From Cryptosporangium phraense (GTDB lineage: Bacteria; Actinomycetota; Actinomycetes; Mycobacteriales; Cryptosporangiaceae): a stretch of 64,000 nt of DNA. Below are positions 49,071-58,330 of the stretch, piece after piece; position 1 is the stretch's first letter; the number at the start of each line of letters is the position of its first letter. The notes beneath the pieces are model-generated. The model was not told where the DNA came from, searched no databases, and worked only from the letters and a program-made list of their open reading frames with translations. Both the position numbers and the translations under genes were made by a program. The DNA is taken from the NCBI RefSeq assembly GCF_006912135.1, contig NZ_VIRS01000013.1, positions 158,376 through 222,375 of the forward strand, written 5' to 3'.

Positions 49071-51509
49071 ATGCCCCCTGTCAAGGTTCTCCGAGTCGCC
49101 GCCGCCCTGGTGCTGCTCAACGCCGGCTGGCTCGCGCTCGGGCTCGTCCACGTCTGGAGCCATCCGGCTCTCGGCTGGGTGACCTTGCCGGTCGGGGCGC
49201 TGCTGGCCGGGCTCGCCTGCCGACAGGTGGCCCGCGCCCCGGAGCTGGACGTCTCCACCCGCCGGTTCTGGGGCCGGATGGCGCTGGCCTGCGTGTTGCT
49301 GACCGCGGCGATCGTGTCCAACGCGGTCGACGCGGTCGGCGGGGCCACGCTGTCGCAGCGGGTCGGGCCGGTCACGGTCACGCTGTACCTGCTGATGCTC
49401 GCGCTCGTCCTCTGGGCGCTGTTCCGCCTGCCGTCGTGGGAGCGCAGCCGCAGCGACTGGGCCCGGTTCGGGCTCGACGCGTTGATGGTGATGATCACCG
49501 TCGCCGCGCTGACCTGGCATTTCCTGCTCCGCAACCACCAGGAGTGGAACGCCCAGACCGGCTCGGCCGGGGCCCTGATCTCGATCGTCGTGGTCACGTT
49601 CCTGTCCGTGGCCACGTTCACCAAGGTCGCGTTCGCCGGGGCCGGCCGCCTCGACCGGCGGGCGATCCGGATCCTCGCGGCCGGCGCCGCGATCGCCTCG
49701 ACGTTCGGCAGCCTGTCGCCGCTCCTGGTGTCCCGCCCGTACCTGTCCACCAGCCTGATCGCGGTCCCGATCGCGTCGCTGACGATCCACCTGGCCGCCG
49801 TCCGGCAGCTCCGCGCGGGCAACCGGCCGCCGGCCCGGCGGCGCCGGTCCCGGCGCGTCAGCCTCGTCCCCTACCTCGCGGTCGCCATCACCGACGCGTT
49901 GCTGCTGGCCACCAGCACGACGGACGGGAACGAGACGTTCGTGATGGAGCTCACCGCGGTGACGCTCACCGTGGTGGTCGTCATCCGGCAGATCCTCGCG
50001 CTGCGCGACAACAACCGCCTGCTGGGCACCGTCGACGCCCAGCTCACGCACCTGAAGGGCTACCAGAACGAGCTCGAGTACCAGGCGACGCACGACAGCC
50101 TGACCGCGGCCGCCAACCGGGCCCTGCTCGAACGGCACGTCCAGCGGCTGCTGGCCGAGCGGGAGCCGTTCCACCTGATGCTCCTCGACGTCGACGACTT
50201 CAAGACCGTCAACGACCGGCTCGGGCACGGCGTCGGCGACGCCCTGCTCACGCTCGTCACCAACCGGCTGACCGACGCCGTCGACTACCGCGGCCTGGTG
50301 GCGCGCCTCGGCGGCGACGAGTTCGCGATCGCCGTTCCGGCGGTCGCGGCCCCCGGTAACGCGATCGAACACCTCCTGGACGACGTCGTGGCCGCCGTCC
50401 GCGAGCCCGTCGAACTGGCCGGCCACACGCTGGTCACCGGGACCAGCGTCGGCATCGCGACCAGCCGCTCCGACGACACCGCGTCCGAGCTCCTGCGCCG
50501 CGCCGACGTCGCGATGTACTCGGCCAAGGGCGCGGGCGGCAACGGCTGGCGCTGGTTCGATCCGGCCATGGACCAGGCCGCCGACGAGACCGCCCGGCTC
50601 TCGGCCGACCTGCGCACCGCGCTGGCCGACGGGCAGATCTTCGCGCTGTTCCACCCGATCACCGACCTGGAGACCGAGACGCCGATCGGTGCCGAGGTGC
50701 TCATGCGCTGGCAGCACCCCGAGCGCGGGCTCGTGCCCCCGGACGTCTTCATCCCGCTGGCCGAGCGCAACGGCAGCATCGTCGAGCTCGGGTACTGGGT
50801 GCTCGAGTTCGCCGCCCGGCAGGCCGCCGACTGGCAGGGCCGGTTCGGCGACCGGGCGCCGGCCAAGGTGAGCGTCAACGTCTCGGCCCGGCAGCTGGCC
50901 GAGCCGGACTTCGTCGACCGGGTCGAGGCGATCCTGCGGGAGACCGGCGTCGACACCTCCGGGCTCGTCCTGGAGGTGACCGAGACCGCGGTGCTCACCA
51001 CCGACGTCGCGATCGCGCAGTTGCACCGGCTCAAGGACCTCGGTCTACGGGTGGCCCTGGACGACTTCGGCACCGGCCACTCGTCGCTGAGCCTGCTGCT
51101 CGACAGCCCGGTCGACGTCCTCAAGGTCGACAAGTCGTTCGTCAGCGGCACCAGCGCGAACGGCGCCGGCGCGATCATCACGAAGAACCTGGTCGGGTTC
51201 GTCAACGACTTCGGCATCGAGGCCGTCGCCGAGGGCGTCGAGACGCAGGCGCAGGCCGCGACCCTGCGCCGGGTCGGTTACCGGCTCGCGCAGGGACACC
51301 TGTACGGCCGCCCGATGGCCGCCGAGGACTTCGAACGCCTGTTCACCGCGCACCTCGGCGCCTCAGAGCGCGGCCCCGGGCAGGGTGAGGGTGAACGTCG
51401 AGCCGTGGCCGGGGGCGCTGGTCGCGGTGAGGTCGCCGCCGTGGGCGCGGGCCAGCTGGCGGGCGATCGGCAGGCCGAGGCCGCTGCCGCCGGTGGCGCG
51501 GGTACGTGA
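49071..51509 (+). CDS. Membrane GGDEF-EAL protein (cyclic di-GMP synthesis/breakdown)
   Basis: 812 residues. Residues about 1-310 hold eight or nine hydrophobic helices forming a membrane sensor. A GGDEF domain follows with intact GGDEF at 414-418 and DFKTVNDRLGHGVGD. The EAL domain has EVL at 542-544 in place of EAL, VNVSARQL, LEVTETA, D664-D665 (DDFGTG), LKVDKSF and AEGVET, so all metal ligands appear kept. The EAL fold ends near residue 765; the last about 47 residues (Gly/Ala/Glu-rich) come only from reading 147 bases antisense to the kinase gene. No start other than ATG 49071 is needed. Confidence 0.92.
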   Translation: MPPVKVLRVAAALVLLNAGWLALGLVHVWSHPALGWVTLPVGALLAGLACRQVARAPELDVSTRRFWGRMALACVLLTAAIVSNAVDAVGGATLSQRVGPVTVTLYLLMLALVLWALFRLPSWERSRSDWARFGLDALMVMITVAALTWHFLLRNHQEWNAQTGSAGALISIVVVTFLSVATFTKVAFAGAGRLDRRAIRILAAGAAIASTFGSLSPLLVSRPYLSTSLIAVPIASLTIHLAAVRQLRAGNRPPARRRRSRRVSLVPYLAVAITDALLLATSTTDGNETFVMELTAVTLTVVVVIRQILALRDNNRLLGTVDAQLTHLKGYQNELEYQATHDSLTAAANRALLERHVQRLLAEREPFHLMLLDVDDFKTVNDRLGHGVGDALLTLVTNRLTDAVDYRGLVARLGGDEFAIAVPAVAAPGNAIEHLLDDVVAAVREPVELAGHTLVTGTSVGIATSRSDDTASELLRRADVAMYSAKGAGGNGWRWFDPAMDQAADETARLSADLRTALADGQIFALFHPITDLETETPIGAEVLMRWQHPERGLVPPDVFIPLAERNGSIVELGYWVLEFAARQAADWQGRFGDRAPAKVSVNVSARQLAEPDFVDRVEAILRETGVDTSGLVLEVTETAVLTTDVAIAQLHRLKDLGLRVALDDFGTGHSSLSLLLDSPVDVLKVDKSFVSGTSANGAGAIITKNLVGFVNDFGIEAVAEGVETQAQAATLRRVGYRLAQGHLYGRPMAAEDFERLFTAHLGASERGPGQGEGERRAVAGGAGRGEVAAVGAGQLAGDRQAEAAAAGGAGT

Positions 51510-53135
51510 CGTGTCGGCCCGCCAGAAACGGTCGAAGATCCGGGACAGGTCCTCGGGCGCGATGCCTGCGCCGGTGTCGGTCACCGCGATCTCCAGCGCG
51601 CCCGGCCGCGCCGGCGGCACCGCCGTTCCCGGCGGCGCCGGCGGCACCGACAGCGACACGGTGACCGTGCCGCCCGCGGGCGTGTGCCGGATCGCGTTCG
51701 ACAGCAGGTTCCCGACGATCTGACGCAGCCGCACCGGGTCCACCAGAACCTCCGGGTCCGCGTCGGCGGTGAGTCCCAGCCGCACCGCGGTGCCGGCCCG
51801 CTGGGCGTCGAGCAGCTGCTCCAGCAGGTCCCGCACGTACACCGGCTCCGGGTGGACGCGCAGCGTGCCCGCGTCGGCGGCGGCGAGGTCACGCAGGTCG
51901 TCGACAACGTGGTTGAGCAGGATCGACTCTTCGACGAGCACGTCCAGCACCTCGTCGTCGACCGTGACCGCGCCGTCGCGGGCGCTCTCCAGCCAGGCCC
52001 GGATCGTGGCCAGCGGGGTGCGCAGCTCGTGCGCGATGTCGTTGACCATGTCCTGGCGCTGCCGTTCCAGCGCCTCCCGGCGCGCGGACAGCTCGTTGAA
52101 CGCCTCGGCCAGGTACCCGATCTCGTCGCGGGTGGTGACCGGCACCGGCCGGCGGACGTCCCGGCGGGCGGCATCGGTGAGCGTCCGCAGCGGGCGGACG
52201 AGACGGCGTCCGGCGACGACCGTGGCGACGCCGGCGATCAGCACCACCAGGACGGTCGTCCCGACGATCCCGAGGACGTCCCGGGCCGAGAGCGGGGCCG
52301 CGGTCGCGGGGGCGGCGACGCCGGTGACGAACAGCAGCGCGGGCGGCGCGACGAACGGCTCGAGCTGGGCCCGGCGCTCCAGGTCGAGGCACCGCTGCAC
52401 CTCCCCGTTCGGTTCGACGCCGGCGATCGTGAACGTCGGGGTGACGGTCAGTCCGGTCCGGCCCGAGCATCGGGCGACCGCGGCGCTCAGCGCGGCCAGC
52501 GGAGCCCGTTCGGCGCCGACCGGGGTGTCCAGCGCGGTGCCGGAGCAGAATCCCGACTCCTCGGTGTCCGCGCTGACCCGCTGGATCCGCGGCCGTCCGC
52601 TCGGGGTGCGGACGATCTCGGCCGCGACCCCGGTCTTGCGCAGGCACGACACGAGCGCGCCCGCGGCCTTGTCCAGCAGCTGCCGGTCGGCCCCGCTCAC
52701 CCGGTACGGGCCGACCGCCCGCGGGTCGATCAGTCCGCCGGTCGCCCGGGTGATGCCGGCGTCCAGCGAGAGCGGATCGACGGTCGCGGTGGGGACGTCG
52801 GAGACCGCGGCCGCGTCGGCGGCGTCGGCCGGGGAGGCCGCGATCACCCGGCGGCGCGCGTCGGTGAGCGCGATCCGGCTGCCGGTCAGGTCGGCCAGCC
52901 GGCGCACGGTGGACTCGGCGCCGCTCCAGTCGGGGTGGGTCGCCGCGTACTCGATCAGCGTGTCGTAGACGTCGGTGTCGGACGTCAGCGTGCGGCTGCG
53001 CTCCTGCGTGACCGCCCGGCGGGTCAGCTCGGTCGAGAGCCAGGCGGTGGCCGCGCTCGCGCACACCGCGATGAGCAGCGACGTCGCCAGCAGCCGCACG
53101 ACCAGACTCCGCCGCAGCGGAACGGCTCCCTTCAC
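51363..53135 (-). CDS. Sensor histidine kinase with cysteine-containing extracytoplasmic domain
   Basis: 590 residues, ATG 53135 overlapping the regulator stop (ATGA). Transmembrane helix about 10-32, large extracytoplasmic domain about 33-285 with four cysteines (C164, C197, C223, C249), second helix about 289-312, HAMP, HisKA with H369 (NDIAHELRTPL), and HATPase boxes NLLSNAIRH, DTGAGIAP and GSGLGLPI. BaeS-like. The cysteines probably form two disulfides. It pairs with the OmpR-type regulator upstream and lies divergent from the exporter operon at 53913, the likely target. Confidence 0.93.
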   Translation of the reverse strand: MKGAVPLRRSLVVRLLATSLLIAVCASAATAWLSTELTRRAVTQERSRTLTSDTDVYDTLIEYAATHPDWSGAESTVRRLADLTGSRIALTDARRRVIAASPADAADAAAVSDVPTATVDPLSLDAGITRATGGLIDPRAVGPYRVSGADRQLLDKAAGALVSCLRKTGVAAEIVRTPSGRPRIQRVSADTEESGFCSGTALDTPVGAERAPLAALSAAVARCSGRTGLTVTPTFTIAGVEPNGEVQRCLDLERRAQLEPFVAPPALLFVTGVAAPATAAPLSARDVLGIVGTTVLVVLIAGVATVVAGRRLVRPLRTLTDAARRDVRRPVPVTTRDEIGYLAEAFNELSARREALERQRQDMVNDIAHELRTPLATIRAWLESARDGAVTVDDEVLDVLVEESILLNHVVDDLRDLAAADAGTLRVHPEPVYVRDLLEQLLDAQRAGTAVRLGLTADADPEVLVDPVRLRQIVGNLLSNAIRHTPAGGTVTVSLSVPPAPPGTAVPPARPGALEIAVTDTGAGIAPEDLSRIFDRFWRADTSRTRATGGSGLGLPIARQLARAHGGDLTATSAPGHGSTFTLTLPGAAL

Positions 53136-53815
53136 CGGCTCGCGTCGATCAGCTTGTAGCCGACGCCGTAGACGGTCACCAGGTACGCGGGCCGCCGGGG
53201 GTTCGGCTCGATCTTGCGGCGCAGGTTCGAGACGTGGGTGTCGATCGCCCGCTCGGTCGAGTCGCGTCCGTAGCCGTTCGTCTGCTCGAGCAGGTTCGCC
53301 CGGGTGAACACCCGCTCCGGGTGGCGCACCAGCGTGGCCAGGATCGCGAACTCGTCCGGCGTGCAGTCGACGACCGCCTCGCCGACCCGGACCTCCCGGC
53401 GCGGGACGTCGACCGCGATCGGACCTACCCGGAACACGTCGGGAACCATCGGGTCGGCCCGGCGCAGCAGCGCGCGGACCCGGGCCACCAGCTCACGCGG
53501 CCGGTACGGCTTGGTCAGGTAGTCGTCGGCGCCCCGGTCGAGGCCGGCCAGCAGGTCGTCCTCGCTGGTCCGGGCGGTCAGCATCAGCACCGGTACCCCG
53601 GACTCCCGACGCAGGGCCGCGCACACGTCCAGGCCGTCGAGCTCCGGCATCATCACGTCCAGCACCACGAGGTCGGGGCGCAGCCGCCGGGCCTGGTCGA
53701 GCGCGGTGCGGCCGTCGTGCGTGATCGTCGTGCGGTAGCCGGCGGACTCCAGGCAGCGGCGCAGGATCTCCGCGTGTTTCCGGTCGTCCTCGGCCACCAG
53801 GAGGTGGGCGGACAC
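53132..53815 (-). CDS. OmpR family response regulator
   Basis: 227 residues from GTG 53815. Receiver with D10/D11 and phospho-acceptor D53 (VVLDVMMPELDG), Lys in LTKPYRP; winged-helix output domain ending YLVTVYGVGYKL. The start is chosen because the -10 hexamer TATAGT (53827-53822) lies six bases upstream, giving a leaderless message; the frame is open further upstream but shows no receiver sequence. Likely controls the divergent MacAB-like operon. Confidence 0.92.
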   Translation of the reverse strand: MSAHLLVAEDDRKHAEILRRCLESAGYRTTITHDGRTALDQARRLRPDLVVLDVMMPELDGLDVCAALRRESGVPVLMLTARTSEDDLLAGLDRGADDYLTKPYRPRELVARVRALLRRADPMVPDVFRVGPIAVDVPRREVRVGEAVVDCTPDEFAILATLVRHPERVFTRANLLEQTNGYGRDSTERAIDTHVSNLRRKIEPNPRRPAYLVTVYGVGYKLIDASR

Positions 53816-53821
53816 CCGGCC

Positions 53822-53827
53822 GACTAT
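53822..53827 (-). promoter_or_regulatory. -10 hexamer of the leaderless response-regulator promoter
   Basis: TATAGT on the minus strand, six bases from the GTG at 53815. No good -35 was found. On the other side of the spacer GACA is repeated with an 11-base period (53875-53878, 53886-53889), a weak candidate for the regulator's own site ahead of the exporter operon. Confidence 0.5.
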
Positions 53828-53912
53828 AGGTCGCGAACTGCGCGGACTCCCGGAACGACGGATTTCTCGCACGCCGACAACTTCCTGACATTCGCCCGCC
53901 AGTCTCCTCGTC

Positions 53913-55064
53913 ATGCTCATCGACGGACGACGACGCGCGGTCATCGCGGCGGTGGTGACGGTGGTGGTCCTCGGGGTCGGCGCGGCCGTCTGGGCCGTGG
54001 CGACCCGACCGCCGGAGAAGACCGCCCGGACGGCCCGGGCGGTCGCGACCGTCGCGGTCACCCGCGCCGATCTGTCGACCGGCCGCTCGCTGAAGGGGAC
54101 GCTCGGCTACGGCGCCCCGCGGACGCTGAAGGCGGGCCGGGAGGGCGTGGTGACGTGGCTCCCGGCGGCCGGTGACGTCGTCGAGCCGGGCGAGACGCTG
54201 TACCGCGTCGACGACGACCGGATTCCGCTGTTCGTCGGGAGTCCGCCGCTGTACCGCACGCTCTCGGCCCCGAACACCGTCGGGCGTGACGTCGCGATGG
54301 TCGTCAGCAATTTGAAAGCGCTCGGGTACCACGTCGGCCGTCAGCCGAAGGCGGGTTCGTACGTACCCGAGCCGTCCCCGTCTCCGGAACCGTCGGAAAC
54401 GACGGACGAGCCGACCGCGGACCTTTGGGTGCGGGTCCGGGAGGGTGACGGCGTCCTCACCGACGCGGTGATCCGCGCGATCGAGGCCTGGCAGCACGAC
54501 CTCGGCCTCACCGAGGACGGGACGCTCGCGGTCGGGGACGTCGTGGTGCTGCCCGGCGCGGTGCGCGTGGACGCGGTCAGCGCCCAGCCCGGCGATCCGA
54601 CCGGCGGAGACCTGATGCAGGTCACCCGTACTACCAAAGTGGTGACCGCCACCGCGCCGCCCGAGGACGCCGACGCGTTCGCCGAGGGCACCACCGCGAC
54701 CCTGCACCTGCCCAGCGGGACCGACACGACCGGCAAGGTCACCGCGGTCGCGACCACGATCCCGACCGACGACACCACCGGCGACCAGCCGCCGCAGCTC
54801 TCGATCACGCTCGCGCTCGACGACCCGGCCGCGGCCGGCCGCCTCGACGCCGGCGACGTGGACGTGGAGTTCGCAGGGGAGAAGCGGCCGGGGGTCCTGG
54901 TCGTCCCGGTCACCGCGCTGCTGGCGCTGCGAGAGGGCGGCTACGCGCTGCAGCGCGAGGACGGAAGCCTGATCGCGGTCACCACCGGGCTGTTCTCCGA
55001 CGGGATGGTCGAGGTCGAGGGCGCCGGGGTTGCCGAGGGTCTGAAGGTCGTGACGACCTCGTGA
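53913..55064 (+). CDS. HlyD/MacA-like adaptor with peptidoglycan-binding-like segment
   Basis: 383 residues. N-terminal membrane anchor (about 9-30), lipoyl-like strand pair ([20 protein letters not shown]), then a PG_binding_1-like helical segment ([12 protein letters not shown] ... [17 protein letters not shown]) interrupted by a [18 protein letters not shown] disordered insert at about residues 150-170. The rest is beta-barrel adaptor sequence. In actinobacteria such proteins accompany MacB-type ABC exporters. The stop overlaps the GTG of the ATPase gene (GTGA). Confidence 0.88.
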   Translation: MLIDGRRRAVIAAVVTVVVLGVGAAVWAVATRPPEKTARTARAVATVAVTRADLSTGRSLKGTLGYGAPRTLKAGREGVVTWLPAAGDVVEPGETLYRVDDDRIPLFVGSPPLYRTLSAPNTVGRDVAMVVSNLKALGYHVGRQPKAGSYVPEPSPSPEPSETTDEPTADLWVRVREGDGVLTDAVIRAIEAWQHDLGLTEDGTLAVGDVVVLPGAVRVDAVSAQPGDPTGGDLMQVTRTTKVVTATAPPEDADAFAEGTTATLHLPSGTDTTGKVTAVATTIPTDDTTGDQPPQLSITLALDDPAAAGRLDAGDVDVEFAGEKRPGVLVVPVTALLALREGGYALQREDGSLIAVTTGLFSDGMVEVEGAGVAEGLKVVTTS

Positions 55065-55732
55065 GCCCGGTGCTGTCCGTGCGCGACGCCTGCCGCACGT
55101 ATCCCGGTGGGCTCGTCGCCCTCGACCGCGTGAGTCTCGACGTCCGTCGGGGTGAGCTGCTGGCGATCGTCGGACCCTCCGGTTCCGGCAAGTCGACGCT
55201 GCTGAGCCTGATGGGGACGCTCGACCGGCCGACGTCGGGGAGCGTGGAGCTCGACGGGCAGGACGTCGCCACGCTCAGTGACCGGCGGCTGTCCGCGCTG
55301 CGCGGGCGGCGGCTGGGCTTCGTGTTCCAGCAGTTCCACCTCACCGACGGGCTGAGCGCGACCGAGAACGTGGCCACCGGCCTGCTCTACGCCGGGGTGC
55401 CGCGGCGGCGGCGCCGTCCGCTGGCCGAGGCCGCGCTGGAGCGGGTCGGGCTCGCCCACCGCCTCGGTCACCGGCCGCACCAGCTCTCCGGCGGCGAACG
55501 GCAGCGGGTCGCGATCGCCCGGGCGATCGTCAACGAGCCCGCGCTCCTGCTGGCCGACGAGCCGACCGGCGCGCTGGACACGGCCACCGGCCGGGCCGTC
55601 CTGGACTTGTTCCACCGCCTGCACGGCGAGGGCTCGACGATCGCGATCATCACCCACGACCGCGACATCGCGGCCGGCCTGCCCCGCCGGGTCGAGGTCC
55701 GCGACGGCCGGATCGTGAGCGACGGCCGATGA
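55061..55732 (+). CDS. ABC transporter ATP-binding protein (MacB/LolD type)
   Basis: 223 residues, GTG 55061. Walker [10 protein letters not shown]-loop FQQFHL, signature LSGGERQRV, Walker [13 protein letters not shown] and H-loop ITHDRD. Typical of the MacB/LolD/FtsE branch that powers mechanotransmission-type exporters or lipoprotein/peptide efflux. Overlaps at both ends with adaptor and permease genes. Confidence 0.94.
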   Translation: MSPVLSVRDACRTYPGGLVALDRVSLDVRRGELLAIVGPSGSGKSTLLSLMGTLDRPTSGSVELDGQDVATLSDRRLSALRGRRLGFVFQQFHLTDGLSATENVATGLLYAGVPRRRRRPLAEAALERVGLAHRLGHRPHQLSGGERQRVAIARAIVNEPALLLADEPTGALDTATGRAVLDLFHRLHGEGSTIAIITHDRDIAAGLPRRVEVRDGRIVSDGR

Positions 55733-56913
55733 CCGTGCACCCCGTCCGGCTGGGCCTTCGCGACCTGCTCTCCCTCGGCACGATCGGCCTGCGGACGCGA
55801 CGCCTGAGGGCCGCGCTCTCGGCGCTCGGGATCGCGGTGGGCATCGCGACGATGGTCGCGGTCACCAGCATCCCCGAGTCCAGCGAACGGGCGCTGATGG
55901 ACCGGCTGGCCGCGCTCGGCCCGAACCTGCTGCAGGTGGCGCCCAGCGAGAGCGCGGGCGACGAACCACGGCTGCCAGTCGAGGCACCGGCGATGGTGGC
56001 CCGGATCGCGCCGGTCACCGCGGTGGCCGCGGTGGCGAACACGCACGCGGTCGTGCGCCGCTCGGACCTGATCGATCCGAAGGACGGCTCCGGGCTGACC
56101 GTCCTGGCCGCGCGGCCCGGCCTTCTCGGCGTTCTCGACGCCCGGCTGAGGGAGGGACGCTTCGCCGACGAGACGTTCCCGACCGTGGTGCTGGGGTCGG
56201 TGGCGGCGACGCGGCTGGGGGTGCCGGCGGTTTCGGCCGCCCCGGTGCAGGTGCTGATCGGCGACGTCCGGTTCTCGGTCGTCGGGATCCTCGACCCGAC
56301 GCCGCTCTCGCCCGAGATCGACCGGGCCGTGCTGGTCGGCTGGGGCGCGGCGGCGGCCCGGCTCGGCTTCGACGGCCACCCGACGACGCTCTACGTGCGG
56401 GCCGAGGAGCCGGCGATCGAGGCGGTCCGGGCCGTGCTCCCGGCGACCGTGAGCCCCGACAACCCGGGCCGGGCCGTCGTCAGCCTGCCGTCCGACGCCC
56501 TGGTCGCCAAGCGGGCCACCGAGCAGACGTTCTCCGTCCTGTTCGTGGGGTTGGCGCTGGTCGCGCTGCTGGTCGGCGGGATCGGCGTCGCCAACACGAT
56601 GGTGATCTCGGTGCTGGAGCGCCGGTCCGAGATCGGGCTGCGCCGGGCGCTCGGCGCCAACCGGGGGCAGATCCGGGCGCAGTTCCTCACCGAGTCCGTC
56701 GTGCTGTCGGCCCTCGGTGGCGGGGCCGGGACGCTCCTGGGCGTCGCCGGGACCGCCGTCTATGCCGTGCACCACGGCTGGCCGGTCGTCGTGCCGGTCG
56801 GCGCGGTCGCCGGTGCTCTGGGCGGTGCGCTGCTGGTCGGCGTGGTCGCCGGCGTTTATCCGTCCGTTCGTGCGGCGCGGCTCACTCCGACCGCGGCGCT
56901 CGCGTCCGTATGA
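55729..56913 (+). CDS. ABC transporter permease (MacB/FtsX family)
   Basis: 394 residues, ATG 55729 in an ATGA overlap. One N-terminal helix ([19 protein letters not shown]), a periplasmic domain of about 220 residues, then three C-terminal helices with the FtsX pattern ([37 protein letters not shown]). This is a MacB-like permease with the ATPase on a separate chain. The stop overlaps the lipoprotein ATG. Confidence 0.93.
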   Translation: MTVHPVRLGLRDLLSLGTIGLRTRRLRAALSALGIAVGIATMVAVTSIPESSERALMDRLAALGPNLLQVAPSESAGDEPRLPVEAPAMVARIAPVTAVAAVANTHAVVRRSDLIDPKDGSGLTVLAARPGLLGVLDARLREGRFADETFPTVVLGSVAATRLGVPAVSAAPVQVLIGDVRFSVVGILDPTPLSPEIDRAVLVGWGAAAARLGFDGHPTTLYVRAEEPAIEAVRAVLPATVSPDNPGRAVVSLPSDALVAKRATEQTFSVLFVGLALVALLVGGIGVANTMVISVLERRSEIGLRRALGANRGQIRAQFLTESVVLSALGGGAGTLLGVAGTAVYAVHHGWPVVVPVGAVAGALGGALLVGVVAGVYPSVRAARLTPTAALASV

Positions 56914-57434
56914 CACCTATCGTGAAGGACCTCATGATCCGCATCAGCCTGCTCGCCGTGCCGCTGTTGATCCTCGCCGCCTGCGGCGGTACCGCGGCCG
57001 AGGACGAGCCCGAAGTGGCCACGCTCCGGTCCAGTAGTCCCAGCGCGTCGCCGACCCCGGGTGAACGTCCGCTGATCCGTCCTGACACGTCGGCGGAGGA
57101 GGAGGACCGGCTCACCGCGGTCTGGCTGACGTGCCTGAAGGAGCACGGTCACCCGAAGCAGGCCGACACCCCGGCGGACCTGCCGAAGGAGGAGTTCGAG
57201 GCGAGGGCCAAGGTGGCCGAGAAGGCCTGCGAGAGCAAGCAGCCCGAGCAGCTCTGGGAGCGGTCCAAGCGCTTGGACCCGGACTACGCCGACAAGCTCC
57301 GCGACTGGATCACCTGTATCCGCGCGCACGGCATCGACGCCTGGGAGTCCGACGGGTTCGTCACGTACCAGAGTTTGCCCCCGGACAGCGACCTGAAGAA
57401 GGTCGACGAATGCGAGGCCAAGGCGTTCGCCTGA
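56910..57434 (+). CDS. Lipoprotein with duplicated cysteine module
   Basis: 174 residues, ATG 56910 (ATGA overlap with the permease). Lipobox LILAAC with lipid cysteine C25, then a Ser/Pro-rich linker. The rest is a two-fold repeat: WLTCLKEHG (C75) to ACESK (C107), and WITCIRAHG (C136) to ECEAK (C168). Both cysteine pairs are exactly 32 residues apart and the repeat period is 61. Small lipoproteins with a C-[MLI]-[KR]-x-x-G motif accompany similar exporter operons in actinobacteria, to my recollection without known function. It probably sits outside the membrane as a partner of the adaptor. Confidence 0.85.
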   Translation: MTPIVKDLMIRISLLAVPLLILAACGGTAAEDEPEVATLRSSSPSASPTPGERPLIRPDTSAEEEDRLTAVWLTCLKEHGHPKQADTPADLPKEEFEARAKVAEKACESKQPEQLWERSKRLDPDYADKLRDWITCIRAHGIDAWESDGFVTYQSLPPDSDLKKVDECEAKAFA

Positions 57435-57457
57435 GCGCAGGCGTCCTCACCGGGGGA

Positions 57458-57489
57458 GAGGGTGACCCGGGCCGTCCCGGGTCACCCTC
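57458..57489. terminator. Strong bidirectional hairpin between lipoprotein and hydrolase genes
   Basis: Perfect 14-base arms GAGGGTGACCCGGG / CCCGGGTCACCCTC with a four-base loop, 24 bases after the lipoprotein stop and six bases before the end of the convergent hydrolase gene. Confidence 0.8.
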
Positions 57490-57494
57490 CCTGC

Positions 57495-58193
57495 TCAGCG
57501 CGCCGCTTCCTCGATGAGCTCGACGAGCGCGGCCGCCTCCGGGATGGCCACGGTGTGCGATCCGCCGGCCAGTTCGACCGTCCGCCGCGACCCGGCCCGC
57601 TCGGCCATGAAGCGGTGCGCCTCCACCGGGATGTTGAGGTCCTCGCTGCCGAACAGGAACCACGAGGGCAGCGTCTTCCAGCCGGGTTCGCCGGACGGCT
57701 CGCCGAGCGCCGCGTCGGTGATCGGGCGCTGGGTCACGGCCATGATCGCGGCCTCGGCCGCGGGGGAGTCGGCGGCGAACTGGTGGTGGTACCGGTCCTG
57801 CTTGATGTACAGGTCGTTGGTGCCGTCCGGGAGCTTCGTCGGGGCCAGGGTCTCGCCCAGGCTGCTGCCCGGGAACCGGCCGGCCAGGTCGCCGGCGCTC
57901 TCGCCGGCGTCCGGCGCGAACGCGCCCACGTAGACCAGCGCCTTCACCGACGTGACGCCCGGCGACGCGTTCGAGATCACCATCCCGCCGTAGGAATGGC
58001 CGACGAGGACGACGTCGCCCTCGATGCCGGTGAGCGTGGTGCGCAGGTAGTCGGCGTCGTGGCGCACCCCGCGTAAGGGGTTGGCCAGCGCGACCGCCGG
58101 ATAGCCGGCGTCGAGCAGGCGCTGGATCACGCCGTTCCAGCTCGCTGACTCGGCGAAAGCGCCGTGGACGAGGACAATCGTGGGCTTACTCAT
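57495..58193 (-). CDS. Alpha/beta hydrolase, small esterase-like
   Basis: 232 residues, ATG 58193. Opens with TIVLVHGAFAESASW and has nucleophile S67 in VGHSYGG; a late GGSHTV supplies the probable catalytic histidine and LFGSEDLNIP the acid. Clearly related to the hydrolase at 29878-30591, which has the same lead-in and serine number. Substrate unknown. The region upstream (58194-58330) holds a palindrome at 58257-58272. Confidence 0.9.
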   Translation of the reverse strand: MSKPTIVLVHGAFAESASWNGVIQRLLDAGYPAVALANPLRGVRHDADYLRTTLTGIEGDVVLVGHSYGGMVISNASPGVTSVKALVYVGAFAPDAGESAGDLAGRFPGSSLGETLAPTKLPDGTNDLYIKQDRYHHQFAADSPAAEAAIMAVTQRPITDAALGEPSGEPGWKTLPSWFLFGSEDLNIPVEAHRFMAERAGSRRTVELAGGSHTVAIPEAAALVELIEEAAR

Positions 58194-58256
58194 GGTTCCA
58201 CCCGATCTCGCGGTCCAGTGACAGTCGAATTCTGTAACCACAGTGTTGCCGACGCA

Positions 58257-58272
58257 TCAGTCAGCCGACTGA
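58257..58272. promoter_or_regulatory. Small palindrome upstream of the hydrolase gene
   Basis: TCAGTC-AGCC-GACTGA, 64 bases upstream of the hydrolase ATG. A TetR-like operator is possible, but no adjacent regulator gene exists. The rest of the 137-base spacer shows a weak GC hairpin near 58309-58328 that may end the FtsX permease transcript. Confidence 0.35.
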
Positions 58273-58330
58273 CGAAGCCGAACGCGTAGCCGCCACCCTG
58301 CGCGACCGCACCCGGCCGGCTGCAGGCCGG

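Noticed and set aside
57361..57663. Open frame on the minus strand across the lipoprotein terminator and hydrolase 3' end
   Set aside because: It reads through the perfect hairpin and has no ribosome site or domain; the flanking genes explain the region.
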